A stretch of 64,000 nt of DNA from 14-2 sp963628035 (GCA_963628035.1 CAVGED010000041.1:58936-122935); one strand, 5' to 3'. Shown: positions 51,082 through 61,028, counted from the first letter of the stretch. The notes: generated by a model not told the origin, from the letters alone. Made by a program: numbers and translations.

Positions 51082-51862
51082 TTTTCTCATCTTGCTTTCT
51101 GATCTTGTCCAGTTCATCAAACACCACATCGTTCAACACCTTGATGTAAGTTCCCTTCATGCCGGAGGAGCGGGATTCAATGACTCCTGCGCTCTCGAAC
51201 TTACGCAGTGCATTAACAATTACAGAGCGCGTGATACCTACCCGGTCTGCAATCTTGCTGGCGACAAGAATGCCTTCCTTCCCCTCCAGTTCATCGAAAA
51301 TATGCGTAATCGCTTCCAGTTCAGAATAAGACAGCGTACTGATGGCAGACTTCACAACCTGAACCCGCCGGAACTCCTCTTCGTTCTCTTCATTGACGGA
51401 ACGCAGCATCTCCAGGCCGATCACCGTGGTGCCATACTCGCTCAAAATGATATCGTCGATCTCGTACGAATTGTCCATCCGGTATACAAACAGAGTTCCC
51501 AGACGTTCCCCTGCAATATCCACAGGTGTGATGATGCCTTGATACCGCTTCACATCTCCGACAACAAATCCAAGCGTCTCCAGGTTGACATTCTCCTTGG
51601 TTGACAGGATGCCAAGCAGACGCTCATTCAACATCACATCGATGAAGCTTCCCACCTCATCTGTCAGCATTTCCGTGAGTTCCGGAATCTTCGGATCTGT
51701 GCCAACGCCCAGCACCTTTCCCTTCTTGCTGAGTACCAGCACATTGGAATCCAGTACGCTTGACAGCACTTCACAAAAATCATTGAATACTACCTTGGAG
51801 GAGTTGTTGTTGTGAAGTAGCTTGTTAATCTTTCTGGTCTTATCCAATAACTGAACGCTCAT
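51074..51862 (-). CDS. codY: GTP-sensing transcriptional regulator CodY
   Basis: The ATG at 51862 is preceded by TTAGGGAGG, giving 262 residues, the standard CodY length. The N-terminal GAF-type domain starts MSVQLLDKTRKINKLLHNNN and binds branched-chain amino acids. The C-terminal winged helix contains ASKIADRVGITRSVIVNALRKFESAGVIESRSSGMKGTYI. It represses or activates genes for nutrient use and virulence when GTP and branched-chain amino acids are plentiful. It follows topA, as in many Clostridia, and its stop overlaps the sortase start. Confidence 0.98.
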   Translation of the reverse strand: MSVQLLDKTRKINKLLHNNNSSKVVFNDFCEVLSSVLDSNVLVLSKKGKVLGVGTDPKIPELTEMLTDEVGSFIDVMLNERLLGILSTKENVNLETLGFVVGDVKRYQGIITPVDIAGERLGTLFVYRMDNSYEIDDIILSEYGTTVIGLEMLRSVNEENEEEFRRVQVVKSAISTLSYSELEAITHIFDELEGKEGILVASKIADRVGITRSVIVNALRKFESAGVIESRSSGMKGTYIKVLNDVVFDELDKIRKQDEKNG

Positions 51863-51939
51863 TTTATACCTCCCTAAGAAATAAATCTTTTCTTTTGCCG
51901 TTTCTTTTGATTTTAGCACAAAATTTCGAAATATTCAAA

Positions 51940-54009
51940 TTATTTTCTCAATTCTTCTACATGACCGCACTGAGCGTCCGCACACACCAGCTTATTCCCC
52001 TTCTCCACCATATATCCGCCGCATTTTGGGCATTTTGTGGTGGAAGGTTTCTGCCAGGACATGAAATCACAGTTGGGATTATCCTCACAGCCATAATATT
52101 TTCTGCCTTTTTTGGTCTTCTTTAAGACAAGCTCTTTGCCGCACTTGGGGCACGGAACACCAATCTTCTCCAGATACGGCTTGGTATTCTTACATTCCGG
52201 GAAACCGGGGCAGGCCAGAAAACGTCCGTGAGGACCGTACTTGATCACCATATTACGCCCACACATCTCGCAGACCTGGTCTGTAACTTCGTCCTCAATC
52301 TTCACCTTCTCAAGATCCTTCTCCGCTTCCTGTACCGCCTGTTCCAGATCCGGATAAAAATTCTTAACAATGGTCTTCCAATTGACGGTTCCCTCTTCCA
52401 CCTTGTCTAACAACGACTCCATATTGGCGGTAAAGCTTTCATCCACTATGGTCGGGAAGGCATCCTTCATGATGGAGTTCACCACCTCACCAAGCTCCGT
52501 CACATAGAGATTCTTGTTCTCCTTGGCTACATATCTGCGTGCCAATATGGTAGTGATGGTAGGTGCATAGGTACTGGGACGTCCGATTCCAAGCTCCTCT
52601 AATGCCTTGACAAGAGAGGCCTCGGTGAAATGCGCCGGCGGCTGGGTAAAATGCTGCTTCTCCTCCAGTTCCCGGAAGGAAAGCTTCGTGTTGGTATCAA
52701 CAGCATTCAGCAGCACGTTGTTATCGCCCTTCTCATCCTCATCGGTGGTATATACAGACATAAATCCGTCAAAGACCAGCTTGGATGCTGCCACGTGGAA
52801 CCGACTGTCTGCTGCACCGATGGTAATGGCGGTAGTCTCATACAAGGCCTGGCTCATACGGCTTGCAGCAAAGCGATTCCAGATCAACTGGTACAGCCGG
52901 AACTGGTCACGGCTTAAGGAATCCTTCACCAGAACCGGAGTTCTGGCGATGTCGGAAGGACGGATCGCCTCATGGGCATCCTGGATCCGGCTGTTTCCCT
53001 TCTTGACATTTTCCTCTGTAGAGACATATCTCTCACCGTAATTCTCACGGATATAACTGCGTGCAGCCGCATCAGCCTCTTCAGAGATGCGGACGGAATC
53101 TGTTCTTAAGTATGTGATAAGTCCAACGGTACCCTGTCCTTTGATGTCTACACCTTCATAGAGCTGCTGCGCCAGCCGCATGGTCTTCTGTGTGGAGAAA
53201 TTCAGGGTCTTGGCTGCCTCCTGCTGCAGTGTACTTGTGATAAAGGGCAGCGGTGCCTTCTTCGCCCGCTCTCCCCGCTTCACTTCCAGCACCTGATAAT
53301 CTGCTCCCTTCAGGTTTGTGGTGATGGCATCCAGTTCCTGTCTGGAGCGGATCTCCTTCTTGCCGCTCTCGTCGCCGTAATACCTGGCCGTCAGAAGCTT
53401 CTTCTCTCCGGCGATAGCCAGCTTCACATCCAGGCTCCAGTATTCCTCCGGGATAAATGCGTTGATCTCGTCCTCACGGTCACAGATGATGCGCAGGGCT
53501 ACCGACTGGACACGACCGGCGCTTAAGCCCCGCTTCACCTTAGCCCACAGAAGCGGACTGATCCGATATCCCACCATGCGGTCCAGCATACGGCGTGCCT
53601 GCTGTGCATTCACCAGATCCATATCGATATCTCTTGGCTTCTTCAGAGACTCCTTCACAGCCTTCTGGGTAATCTCATTGAAGCTGATACGGCATGTTTT
53701 TGCCGGATCCAGCTTCAAGGCCTGGGACAGATGCCAGGAGATGGCTTCCCCTTCGCGGTCAGGGTCCGTCGCCAGATATACTTTATCTGCTTTCTTCACT
53801 TCTTTCCGAAGCTTGGATAATATATCGCCCTTGCCCCGGATGGTGATGTACTTCGGTTCATAATCATTTGCAGGGTCAAAACCAAGCTGACTCTTCGGCA
53901 TATCACGCACATGACCGTTGGAAGCATCCACCTCATAATTCTTCCCCAAAAACTTCTTAATTGTCTTTACCTTTGCCGGTGATTCCACGATTACAAGATA
54001 CTTTGCCAT
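51940..54009 (-). CDS. topA: DNA topoisomerase I
   Basis: The ATG at 54009 follows AAAGGAGC, giving 689 residues; an upstream in-frame start would overlap dprA. The toprim domain starts MAKYLVIVESPAKVKTIKKFLG. The active-site tyrosine is in GLITYLRTDSVRIS. Three C-terminal zinc ribbons are visible (CEMCG...CPGFPEC, CPKCG...CEDNPNC, CPKCG...CADAQC). It relaxes negative supercoils. The order comM-dprA-topA-codY is well conserved in Firmicutes. Confidence 0.98.
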   Translation of the reverse strand: MAKYLVIVESPAKVKTIKKFLGKNYEVDASNGHVRDMPKSQLGFDPANDYEPKYITIRGKGDILSKLRKEVKKADKVYLATDPDREGEAISWHLSQALKLDPAKTCRISFNEITQKAVKESLKKPRDIDMDLVNAQQARRMLDRMVGYRISPLLWAKVKRGLSAGRVQSVALRIICDREDEINAFIPEEYWSLDVKLAIAGEKKLLTARYYGDESGKKEIRSRQELDAITTNLKGADYQVLEVKRGERAKKAPLPFITSTLQQEAAKTLNFSTQKTMRLAQQLYEGVDIKGQGTVGLITYLRTDSVRISEEADAAARSYIRENYGERYVSTEENVKKGNSRIQDAHEAIRPSDIARTPVLVKDSLSRDQFRLYQLIWNRFAASRMSQALYETTAITIGAADSRFHVAASKLVFDGFMSVYTTDEDEKGDNNVLLNAVDTNTKLSFRELEEKQHFTQPPAHFTEASLVKALEELGIGRPSTYAPTITTILARRYVAKENKNLYVTELGEVVNSIMKDAFPTIVDESFTANMESLLDKVEEGTVNWKTIVKNFYPDLEQAVQEAEKDLEKVKIEDEVTDQVCEMCGRNMVIKYGPHGRFLACPGFPECKNTKPYLEKIGVPCPKCGKELVLKKTKKGRKYYGCEDNPNCDFMSWQKPSTTKCPKCGGYMVEKGNKLVCADAQCGHVEELRK

Positions 54010-54028
54010 AATTGTGCTCCTTTGATCC

Positions 54029-55171
54029 TTAAAAATTCGTCCGGATATAATGATTTTTATAGATTTCCTTTGCACACCCGCACTCCACAAGACTGTACAC
54101 AGCATTCATAGCCTCGGCAAAATCCAGTCCCGTCTCTTCTATAATACACTCCAGAAATTTAGGTGTCAAATCCAGAACACTATACACCAACCTTTCGTTT
54201 TTTGCAAGTGGAATTTCCATTAAAATTTTGTTAACAGGCTCTTTCTTCCCGCAAACACCCAGATCGATGAGAAATTCTTCCATGGAATAAAAGGGTGCTG
54301 CCCCCTGGGAAAGCAGCCAGTTTGTGCCGCTGCTTAAGCTGTCGCTGATTCTTCCGGGAACAGCATACACACACTTTCCCTGCTCCAGCGCCCGATCCGC
54401 CGTAATCAGCGATCCGCTGCGCCGTCTTGCCTCCACCACTACAACTGCATCCGCCAGACCACTGATGATCCGGTTGCGGATCGGAAAGAAAGCCTTCCTT
54501 GGCTGGCTCCCCATAGCAAACTCCGAGAGAACACCGCCCGTCTCGCAGATCTGACGGTAAAGCTTCCGGTGAGACACAGGATAACATACATCCACACCGC
54601 ACCCCATCACCGCATAGGTGGCGCCCTTCCCCTCCAAGGTCCCGCGATGGGCGGCTCCGTCAATTCCAAGCGCCAGGCCACTGATAACGCTGACTCCGTG
54701 GAGGGCTAACTGCTTGCCAAGATTGCAGGCCACAGTCTCGCCGTAGGGCGAACACCCTCTGGCTCCCACTACAGCCACAGCCTTTCTGTCCGACGGCGGC
54801 AGACTCCCCTTCACAAACAGACAATAGGGCGGATCGTATATCTCCCGAAGTTTCCCAGGATATTCTGCATCGTCCCAACAGATCAGCGCTGTTTCCTGTT
54901 CCCGAAAGCTCTCGTAGGATTGGCGCCATGAATCATCTCTCCTAGCCGCAAGCAACGCCTCTCTGGCCGTAGGCGTAAGCTCCTGTACCTTCTCAAGCGC
55001 TGCCTCTGACAGCGTAAAAACCGCTTCTTCATCGCCAAACCTTTTAAGCAGAAAAAGCTTCTCTCTGGCGGATAGGGTGCTCTGGGAAGCAAGCCAGTAG
55101 CGGTATCTTAATAAATCCGCATTCAAAGGCTGTTCCTTCTCTGTACGCTCGTTCATCATCCTCTCCTTCAT
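54029..55171 (-). CDS. dprA: DNA processing protein DprA
   Basis: The ATG at 55171 overlaps the comM stop in an ATGA and has GGAGGAGAGG upstream, giving 380 residues; two further ATGs just downstream also have reasonable sites. The Rossmann-type core has VAVVGARGCSPYGETVACNLGKQLALHGVSVISGLALGIDGAAHRG, the DprA signature, and VVEARRRSGSLITADRALEQGK. DprA loads RecA on single-stranded DNA taken up by transformation. The C-terminal winged helix is present. Downstream topA starts 20 bases after its stop. Confidence 0.95.
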   Translation of the reverse strand: MKERMMNERTEKEQPLNADLLRYRYWLASQSTLSAREKLFLLKRFGDEEAVFTLSEAALEKVQELTPTAREALLAARRDDSWRQSYESFREQETALICWDDAEYPGKLREIYDPPYCLFVKGSLPPSDRKAVAVVGARGCSPYGETVACNLGKQLALHGVSVISGLALGIDGAAHRGTLEGKGATYAVMGCGVDVCYPVSHRKLYRQICETGGVLSEFAMGSQPRKAFFPIRNRIISGLADAVVVVEARRRSGSLITADRALEQGKCVYAVPGRISDSLSSGTNWLLSQGAAPFYSMEEFLIDLGVCGKKEPVNKILMEIPLAKNERLVYSVLDLTPKFLECIIEETGLDFAEAMNAVYSLVECGCAKEIYKNHYIRTNF

Positions 55172-56703
55172 ATCCCTCTCCTCCAAAGTGCATCGTCCAT
55201 GCTCCGGTATAGGAGCGCCTCACGCATATGACTGCCCTGGATCTTGGAACTCTCCGCCAGATCTGCAATGGTTCGTGCCACCCGGATCAGCCGATAGTAT
55301 GCGCGTGCGCTTAAATCCAGCTCGTCAAAGGCCTTGGAAAGCTGCTGCTTTGCCTCCTGTTCCATGGGACAATAGATGTCAATCTTCTCCGAAGGTATAC
55401 GGCTGTTATAAAAGAAGTTCTCTCCCTGATAACGCTGTCTCTGGAGCTCATGCGCTCTCTGCACCCGCCTGCGTATCTCTGCCGAGCTCTCGTTCTTTCT
55501 TGGGGGTGCCAGATCCTCCAGGTGAAGCTTAGGCGCTTCAACAAATATGTCCATACGATCCAGAAGGGGACGGCTAATCTTTGCCAGATGACGCCGGACA
55601 TCCCCCGGTGTACAGGTACATTTCTCACGATCCGGATAGTAACCGCAGCTACACGGATTCAGCGCTGTTACCAGCATGAAATCCGCCGGGTAGCTGTAGC
55701 TTCCGCTGTTTCGTACCAGATGGATCTGTCGTTCCTCAAGCGGCTGCCGCAGTTGTTCCAGCACCGGCTTCTCATACTCCGTCAGCTCATCCAGAAACAG
55801 AATGCCCTTGTGAGCCAGACTGATCTCTCCCGGTGACAGGATACGTCCTCCGCCCACCAGTGCCGTCCTGGTGATGGAATAATGGGGACTGCGGAACGGC
55901 CGGGCAGACAGCCTGTTCTTCCGCTCCTCAAACAAACCACAGACACTGTAGATCTTCGCCAGCTCTGTCATCTCTTCCTCCTTAAGGGGCGGAAGGATTC
56001 CCGGCAGCGCCCTGGCTGCCATGGTCTTGCCGGAGCCGGGCGGTCCCACCATCAGGATATTATGCATTCCTGCAGCCGCCACCTCACAGGCACGCCGCAA
56101 AAGGCGCTGTCCGTTGATCTCTGCAAAATCCACGTCTGCCAAAGCACCCGCATCTGTTTCTTCTATATTATAGGACATAGTTTCCAGGCTCTCGCTTCCC
56201 TTAAGCCATGCAACTACCTGCGCCAGTGATGTGGCAGGATGTATGGTGATCCCTTTCACAAAGTAGGCTTCCCGGGCGTTGTCCTTGGGCACTACCACCT
56301 CCCGGTAGCCAGCCTCCTTGGCTGCCAGCACCATTGGAAGGATTCCGCGGATTGGGCGCAGTTCCCCGCTTAAGGTGATCTCTCCTGCAAAAAGAGTATG
56401 TGCTCCCTTCCCGGTATCCAGAAGGCCGTTGGCCGCCAACACCGAGAGGGCAATGGGCAGGTCAAAGCCTGTTCCGCTCTTGCGCACATCCGCCGGATAA
56501 AGGCTGATGGTAACCTTCCTGGGCGGCAGGGAAAAACCGGTATTCCGTATCGCGGAGCGTATGCGTGCCTTGGCCTCCCGCACCTCTGAGGAGAGAATGC
56601 CAACCATCTCGAATTCCGGCATTCCGCTGCACACATCGGTCTCCACCTGTATGATCATGCTGCCGATTCCGTGAATGGCAGCAGTCGCTATTGCACTGTA
56701 CAA
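55168..56703 (-). CDS. comM: YifB/ComM family Mg chelatase-like ATPase
   Basis: This 511-residue AAA+ protein starts with a TTG codon (56703-56701) and MYSAIATAAIHGIGSMIIQVE. That is the normal family start, and AGGAAG lies upstream; the next ATG would remove conserved residues. The Walker A is MVGPPGSGKTMAA, and further AAA+ blocks are GGGRILSPGEISLAHKGILFLDEL. ComM is a branch-migration helicase that helps integrate transforming DNA. It overlaps dprA by four bases, so the two are translationally coupled. Confidence 0.94.
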   Translation of the reverse strand: MYSAIATAAIHGIGSMIIQVETDVCSGMPEFEMVGILSSEVREAKARIRSAIRNTGFSLPPRKVTISLYPADVRKSGTGFDLPIALSVLAANGLLDTGKGAHTLFAGEITLSGELRPIRGILPMVLAAKEAGYREVVVPKDNAREAYFVKGITIHPATSLAQVVAWLKGSESLETMSYNIEETDAGALADVDFAEINGQRLLRRACEVAAAGMHNILMVGPPGSGKTMAARALPGILPPLKEEEMTELAKIYSVCGLFEERKNRLSARPFRSPHYSITRTALVGGGRILSPGEISLAHKGILFLDELTEYEKPVLEQLRQPLEERQIHLVRNSGSYSYPADFMLVTALNPCSCGYYPDREKCTCTPGDVRRHLAKISRPLLDRMDIFVEAPKLHLEDLAPPRKNESSAEIRRRVQRAHELQRQRYQGENFFYNSRIPSEKIDIYCPMEQEAKQQLSKAFDELDLSARAYYRLIRVARTIADLAESSKIQGSHMREALLYRSMDDALWRRGI

Positions 56704-56759
56704 TATTCTTCCTGTTCTTCGTCGTACTTGGGGGTTCGTTCGATAAGATAGATAGTGTT

Positions 56760-56787
56760 ATTTTAGCATATTTCACGGGAATTGCAA
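56760..56787 (-). promoter_or_regulatory. Promoter of comM-dprA-topA
   Basis: On the minus strand TTGCAA (56782-56787) and TAAAAT (56760-56765) are 16 bases apart, about 57 bases upstream of the comM start. Good but not perfect match. Confidence 0.65.
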
Positions 56788-56804
56788 GAAAATTTTAAAA
56801 TTTT

Positions 56805-56881
56805 CAGTTCAGCCATCGCATGTAACACGTGCTCATTCATGCAAGCATGATTCGCTCGTAATACCTGCGATGGCTGAACTG
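56805..56881. repeat. Palindromic repeat (CAGTTCAGCC arms) overlapping the 3' end of queH
   Basis: Perfect 16-base arms (56805-56820 and 56866-56881) flank a 45-base centre with a small CATGCTTGCATG palindrome. It shares the AACAGTTCAGCC arm core with the element at 24817-24858. On the minus strand the queH frame runs into it and stops at 56833, so the last 17 residues of QueH (INSSAIAGITSESCLHE) come from the element. Confidence 0.72.
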
Positions 56882-57483
56882 TTTATGGAGTACACGCACC
56901 CGCAGTAATCCTGCCGATACATGCCATATTCCCGTGACAGCTCCACAGAACGTTTATAACCATTTTTCTTTTTAAAATCAGAGACAAGATAATTCACGCC
57001 GTATTCTTCCGCCAGGGCGAGCCCGATCTCGTTCAGCTTCTGAGCATTCTTCAAAGGACTGATGGAAAGCGTTGTGGTAAAATAGTCCATGTGATGAGAA
57101 CTTGCGTATTCCGCGGCTTCCCGAAGACGCAGCTCGTAGCAGCGAAAGCACCGTTCACCGCCCTCCGGCACATGCTCCAGGCCCTTCGCCATCTGATAGA
57201 AGCGCTCCTTATCAAAACGCCCCTCCACAAACCGGATGGGATATTTTGCAGGAAAACGTTTGATAAACTGCTTCTGCTCCTCCACCCGCTTAAAATACTC
57301 TTCATCTGGGTAAATATTGGGGTTATAGTAAAACACGGTAATGTAAAAATAGTCAGACAGATACTCCAGAACATAGCTGCTGCAGGGTGCGCAGCAGCTA
57401 TGAAGGAATAGCGTCGGAATCTCTCCCGCGCGCTGATGTTTTGCTATGATCGTTTCCAGTTCTTTCTGATAATTGATATTCAA
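56833..57483 (-). CDS. queH: Epoxyqueuosine reductase QueH
   Basis: This 216-residue protein has the QueH cysteine set: HSCCAPC (Cys30, Cys31, Cys34), CFRCYELRL and DYCGCVYS. Together these bind an iron-sulfur cluster and carry out reduction of epoxyqueuosine in tRNA to queuosine. It is the non-orthologous alternative to QueG. It follows queA, which makes its substrate. The C-terminal stretch after YCGCVYS is encoded by a palindromic repeat and is unlikely to be conserved. Confidence 0.93.
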   Translation of the reverse strand: MNINYQKELETIIAKHQRAGEIPTLFLHSCCAPCSSYVLEYLSDYFYITVFYYNPNIYPDEEYFKRVEEQKQFIKRFPAKYPIRFVEGRFDKERFYQMAKGLEHVPEGGERCFRCYELRLREAAEYASSHHMDYFTTTLSISPLKNAQKLNEIGLALAEEYGVNYLVSDFKKKNGYKRSVELSREYGMYRQDYCGCVYSINSSAIAGITSESCLHE

Positions 57484-57538
57484 TGTGTCACCTCAAAATT
57501 GTAACAGGTCCGCTGCATCCATTTCTGTAGTGGTCTGG

Positions 57539-58567
57539 CTAATCCGTTATGAACATGGCGTCCCCGAAGCTGAAGAACCGATACCGTTCCTTTACAGCTT
57601 CCTCATACGCATGCAGGATCTGTTCCCGACCCGCCAGTGCCGACACCAGCATCACCAGTGTGGACTCCGGCAGATGAAAATTCGTGATCAGGCAATCCAG
57701 TACCTTGAATCGATAGCCCGGATAGATGAATATCTCCGTCCACCCGCTGCACGGCCGGATCGTGCCGTCCTCTGCCGCAGCCGATTCGATGGTCCGGCAG
57801 CTTGTAGTTCCCACACAGATAACCCTGCCGCCTCTCTGCTTCGTCTCATTTATGATGTTGGCCGCCTCTTCATCGATCTGGTAGAATTCCGAGTGCATGT
57901 GATGCTCCTGTACATTCTCCACCTTCACCGGACGGAAGGTTCCAAGCCCCACATGCAGCGTTACCTCCGCGATCCGCACGCCCATAGCCTGGATTTCATT
58001 TAACAGCTCCGGCGTAAAGTGAAGTCCTGCCGTTGGGGCAGCGGCGGAACCGTCATACTTGGCATACACCGTCTGATACCGATTCTTATCCTCCAGCTGA
58101 TGCGTGATATAAGGTGGCAGAGGCATCTGGCCCAGTTGATCCAATATCTCCTCGAAGATACCTTCGTAATGAAACTGGATAAGACGATTGCCGTCCTCAA
58201 CCACTTCAAGGACTTCTCCAATGAGAAGTCCTCCGCCAAAGGATATCCGGGTGCCGGGCTTGGCTTTCTTTCCCGGCTTGACCAATGTCTCCCAGATATC
58301 GTTTTCTTTTCTTTTTAAAAGTAATATCTCAATCTTCGCCTGAGTGCCTTCCTTCTCGCCAAATAGCCGGGCCGGGATCACCTTGGTATTGTTGATCACC
58401 AGACAGTCATCCGGGTTAAGATATTCCGTGATCTGACGAAATATCTTATGCTCCAGTTCTCCCGTCTCCTTATGAAGAACCAGAAGATGGGAGCTTGACC
58501 GATCCTCCAAGGGATCCTGAGCGATCAGTTCCTGGGGTAAATCGTAATAAAAATCCTTTACATTCAT
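57539..58567 (-). CDS. queA: S-adenosylmethionine:tRNA ribosyltransferase-isomerase
   Basis: This 342-residue protein matches QueA along its length: MNVKDFYYDLPQELIAQDPLEDR at the start, FGEKEGTQAKIEILLLKR, PLPPYI and PTAGLHFTPELL in the middle, and FHLPESTLVMLVSALAG near the end. It transfers the ribosyl part of AdoMet to preQ1 in tRNA to form epoxyqueuosine. It sits between pheT and queH with short gaps, so it may be carried on the phenylalanine-regulated transcript. Confidence 0.97.
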   Translation of the reverse strand: MNVKDFYYDLPQELIAQDPLEDRSSSHLLVLHKETGELEHKIFRQITEYLNPDDCLVINNTKVIPARLFGEKEGTQAKIEILLLKRKENDIWETLVKPGKKAKPGTRISFGGGLLIGEVLEVVEDGNRLIQFHYEGIFEEILDQLGQMPLPPYITHQLEDKNRYQTVYAKYDGSAAAPTAGLHFTPELLNEIQAMGVRIAEVTLHVGLGTFRPVKVENVQEHHMHSEFYQIDEEAANIINETKQRGGRVICVGTTSCRTIESAAAEDGTIRPCSGWTEIFIYPGYRFKVLDCLITNFHLPESTLVMLVSALAGREQILHAYEEAVKERYRFFSFGDAMFITD

Positions 58568-58580
58568 TTCCGTCTCCCTG

Positions 58581-61001
58581 CTATTGCCGCAATTCGATTC
58601 CCATATCTTCCAAAGCTTTCAGGATCTTATTCATGGCAGCCGTGATATCCGCTTCCTCCAGAGTCTTGTCCTTCGCCCGGAAGGTGATGGAATACGCCAC
58701 GGACTTATATCCGGCCTTGATCTGGGCCCCTTCATAGATATCGAAGAGTTCATAGTTTTCCAGATACTGGCCGCCCTTGGTATCGAAGACCTTCTCAACC
58801 TCGCCCACAAGAATACTCTTAGGCATAACCATACTGATATCGCGGGTGACTGCCGGATACTTGGCAATGCCCTCGTATTTCCGGTCAAAGGTTGCCAGCT
58901 CCACGACCTTTGGCATATCGATAACAGCCACATATACCCGATCCTTGATGGCATAATTGTCTGCCACCTGGGGATGAATCTCGCCGAGATAACCTACCAC
59001 GTCTCCGTTGTAGAGAATATTGGCCTGACGTCCCGGATGCAGGAATGGCTTACCGGATGCGGGATCATAAGTTTCCTTGCCGTGCATGCCAACCTTGTCA
59101 AAGAATTCCTCCACAACACCCTTCATGGTATAGAAATCTCCGTCGCCGTACATTCCAAGGGTAAACTGCATCCGCTCCTCCGGGAGCTCTGTCACCGGAA
59201 CCTGCTTCGGCAGATAGATGTTTCCAAGCTCATAGAGGCGGACATTCTTATTCCGGCGGTTGAAGTTGGTGGAAAGGGATGTCAGCATTCCGTTCAGGGA
59301 AATGGTACGCATGATACTGAAATCTTCCCCCAGCGGATTGGAGATCACCACAGTTTTCCTAAGTTCATCATCTGCCGGCAGCAGTAATTTATCAAATACC
59401 TTGGGGCTCTCGAAGGAATAGGTCATTCCCTGGGAGAATCCGCAGAATTCTGCGATATTCCGTGCTACTGCTTCCACACGCAGCTTGAAGGACAGCTTCC
59501 CGGTAGTGGCTTCTCCGGTAGGCAGTGTGGTCGGGATATTCGCATATCCGTAGAACCGGGCAACTTCCTCCGCCAGATCCGCCAGGCATTCCAGATCCTG
59601 TCTCCAGGAGGGCACGATCACCTCACTGGCTGCTTCGTCAAAGTCAAGGTCAATCTTCTTGAAGTATCCGATCATGGTTTCCTTGTCAATGGAGGTTCCA
59701 AGCAGTTTGTTGATCTTAACCGCATCAAAGGGTACACGTCGGCCTTCCTTCACTTTTCCATAGACATCTACAACGCCGCCGACCACTTCGCCTGCGCCCA
59801 GCTCTTCCACCAGCTGGCAGGCACGGTTGATGGCCTCCAGGGCATTATTGGGATCCAGACCTTTTTCAAACTTGCCGGAAGCGTCCGTCCGAAGACCGAT
59901 CTTCTTACCGGACAGACGGATATTGGTTCCATCGAAGCAGGCTGCTTCAAACAGCATGGTGGAGACATGATCCGTGATCATGGAATTCTCGCCGCCCATG
60001 ATTCCGGCAATGCCAACTGCCTTCTCGCCGTCACAGATCATGAGAACCGTATCATCCATGGTGCGTTCCTGACCATCCAGGGTTACAAACTTCTCGCCCT
60101 TTGCTGCACGGCGAACCACGATCTCGTGACCTGCAATGGTGTCAAGGTCATAGGCATGCATCGGCTGGCCGTATTCCTCCATTACGTAGTTGGTGATATC
60201 TACGATGTTATTGATGGGGCGGATTCCCTGGGAGGCAAGACGCCGCTTCAGCCATTCGGGAGATGGGCCGATCTTGATATTTTTAACCACCCTTGCACAG
60301 TATCTTGGACAAAGCTCGGTGTCCTTCACTGTCACCTTGATGTAGTCGTTGACATCTTCGTCATTTCCGGTAGCAGTAACCACCGGAGGGCAGAATTCCT
60401 TTCCGAATGTAGCTGCCGCTTCCCGCGCGATACCCAGGATTCCAAAGCAGTCCACGCGGTTGGAGGTGATCTCATACTCGAAGACCACATCATCAAGCCC
60501 CAAAGCGTGAATGGCGCTCTCGCCTACTACGGCATCTTCACCGAAAATATAGATTCCATATTCAGGCGCTTCCGGGTACATCTCACGGCTGGAACCCAGT
60601 TCCTCGATGGAGCAGAGCATTCCACAGGATTCCACGCCCCGCAGCTTTCCCTTCTTGATCTTTACACCGCCAGGTGTCCGCTTGCCGTCATGACCGCCTG
60701 CTACGCGGCCGCCATCCAGAACAACCGGGACTTTGTCGCCCTTCTTGACGTTGGGCGCACCGGTGACGATCTGAATAGGTGCTTCCGCCCCAACATTTAC
60801 CTGGCAGATAATGAGTTTATCGGCATCCGGGTGCTTTTCAATCTTTTCAATCTGACCGATGACAATATCCGACAGGTCGGCATCCAGACACTCGTAGCCT
60901 TCTACTTTGGTGCCGGACAGCGTCATCGCGTCCGTGTATTCCTGGGCTGTCACATCAAGTCCGGGAACATATGCTTTTATCCATGATAGTGATGAATTCA
61001 T
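58581..61001 (-). CDS. pheT: Phenylalanine-tRNA ligase beta subunit
   Basis: This 806-residue protein has an N-terminal tRNA-binding (EMAP-type) domain, about 40-150 (DIVIGQIEKIEKHPDADKLIICQVNVG), B3/B4 editing domains in the middle (about 210-370), the B5 domain and the catalytic-like core. A C-terminal ferredoxin-fold anticodon-binding domain follows (AKYPAVTRDISMVMPKSILVGEVEKVF). It forms the alpha2-beta2 synthetase with PheS. It follows pheS by 27 bases and is under the same T-box. Confidence 0.98.
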   Translation of the reverse strand: MNSSLSWIKAYVPGLDVTAQEYTDAMTLSGTKVEGYECLDADLSDIVIGQIEKIEKHPDADKLIICQVNVGAEAPIQIVTGAPNVKKGDKVPVVLDGGRVAGGHDGKRTPGGVKIKKGKLRGVESCGMLCSIEELGSSREMYPEAPEYGIYIFGEDAVVGESAIHALGLDDVVFEYEITSNRVDCFGILGIAREAAATFGKEFCPPVVTATGNDEDVNDYIKVTVKDTELCPRYCARVVKNIKIGPSPEWLKRRLASQGIRPINNIVDITNYVMEEYGQPMHAYDLDTIAGHEIVVRRAAKGEKFVTLDGQERTMDDTVLMICDGEKAVGIAGIMGGENSMITDHVSTMLFEAACFDGTNIRLSGKKIGLRTDASGKFEKGLDPNNALEAINRACQLVEELGAGEVVGGVVDVYGKVKEGRRVPFDAVKINKLLGTSIDKETMIGYFKKIDLDFDEAASEVIVPSWRQDLECLADLAEEVARFYGYANIPTTLPTGEATTGKLSFKLRVEAVARNIAEFCGFSQGMTYSFESPKVFDKLLLPADDELRKTVVISNPLGEDFSIMRTISLNGMLTSLSTNFNRRNKNVRLYELGNIYLPKQVPVTELPEERMQFTLGMYGDGDFYTMKGVVEEFFDKVGMHGKETYDPASGKPFLHPGRQANILYNGDVVGYLGEIHPQVADNYAIKDRVYVAVIDMPKVVELATFDRKYEGIAKYPAVTRDISMVMPKSILVGEVEKVFDTKGGQYLENYELFDIYEGAQIKAGYKSVAYSITFRAKDKTLEEADITAAMNKILKALEDMGIELRQ

Positions 61002-61028
61002 AATTTAATCTCCTTCTCATTGCTAACG

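Noticed and set aside
51074..51129. Possible frameshift or fusion between codY and the sortase gene
   Set aside because: Both proteins are complete; the overlap is a normal coupled stop and start.
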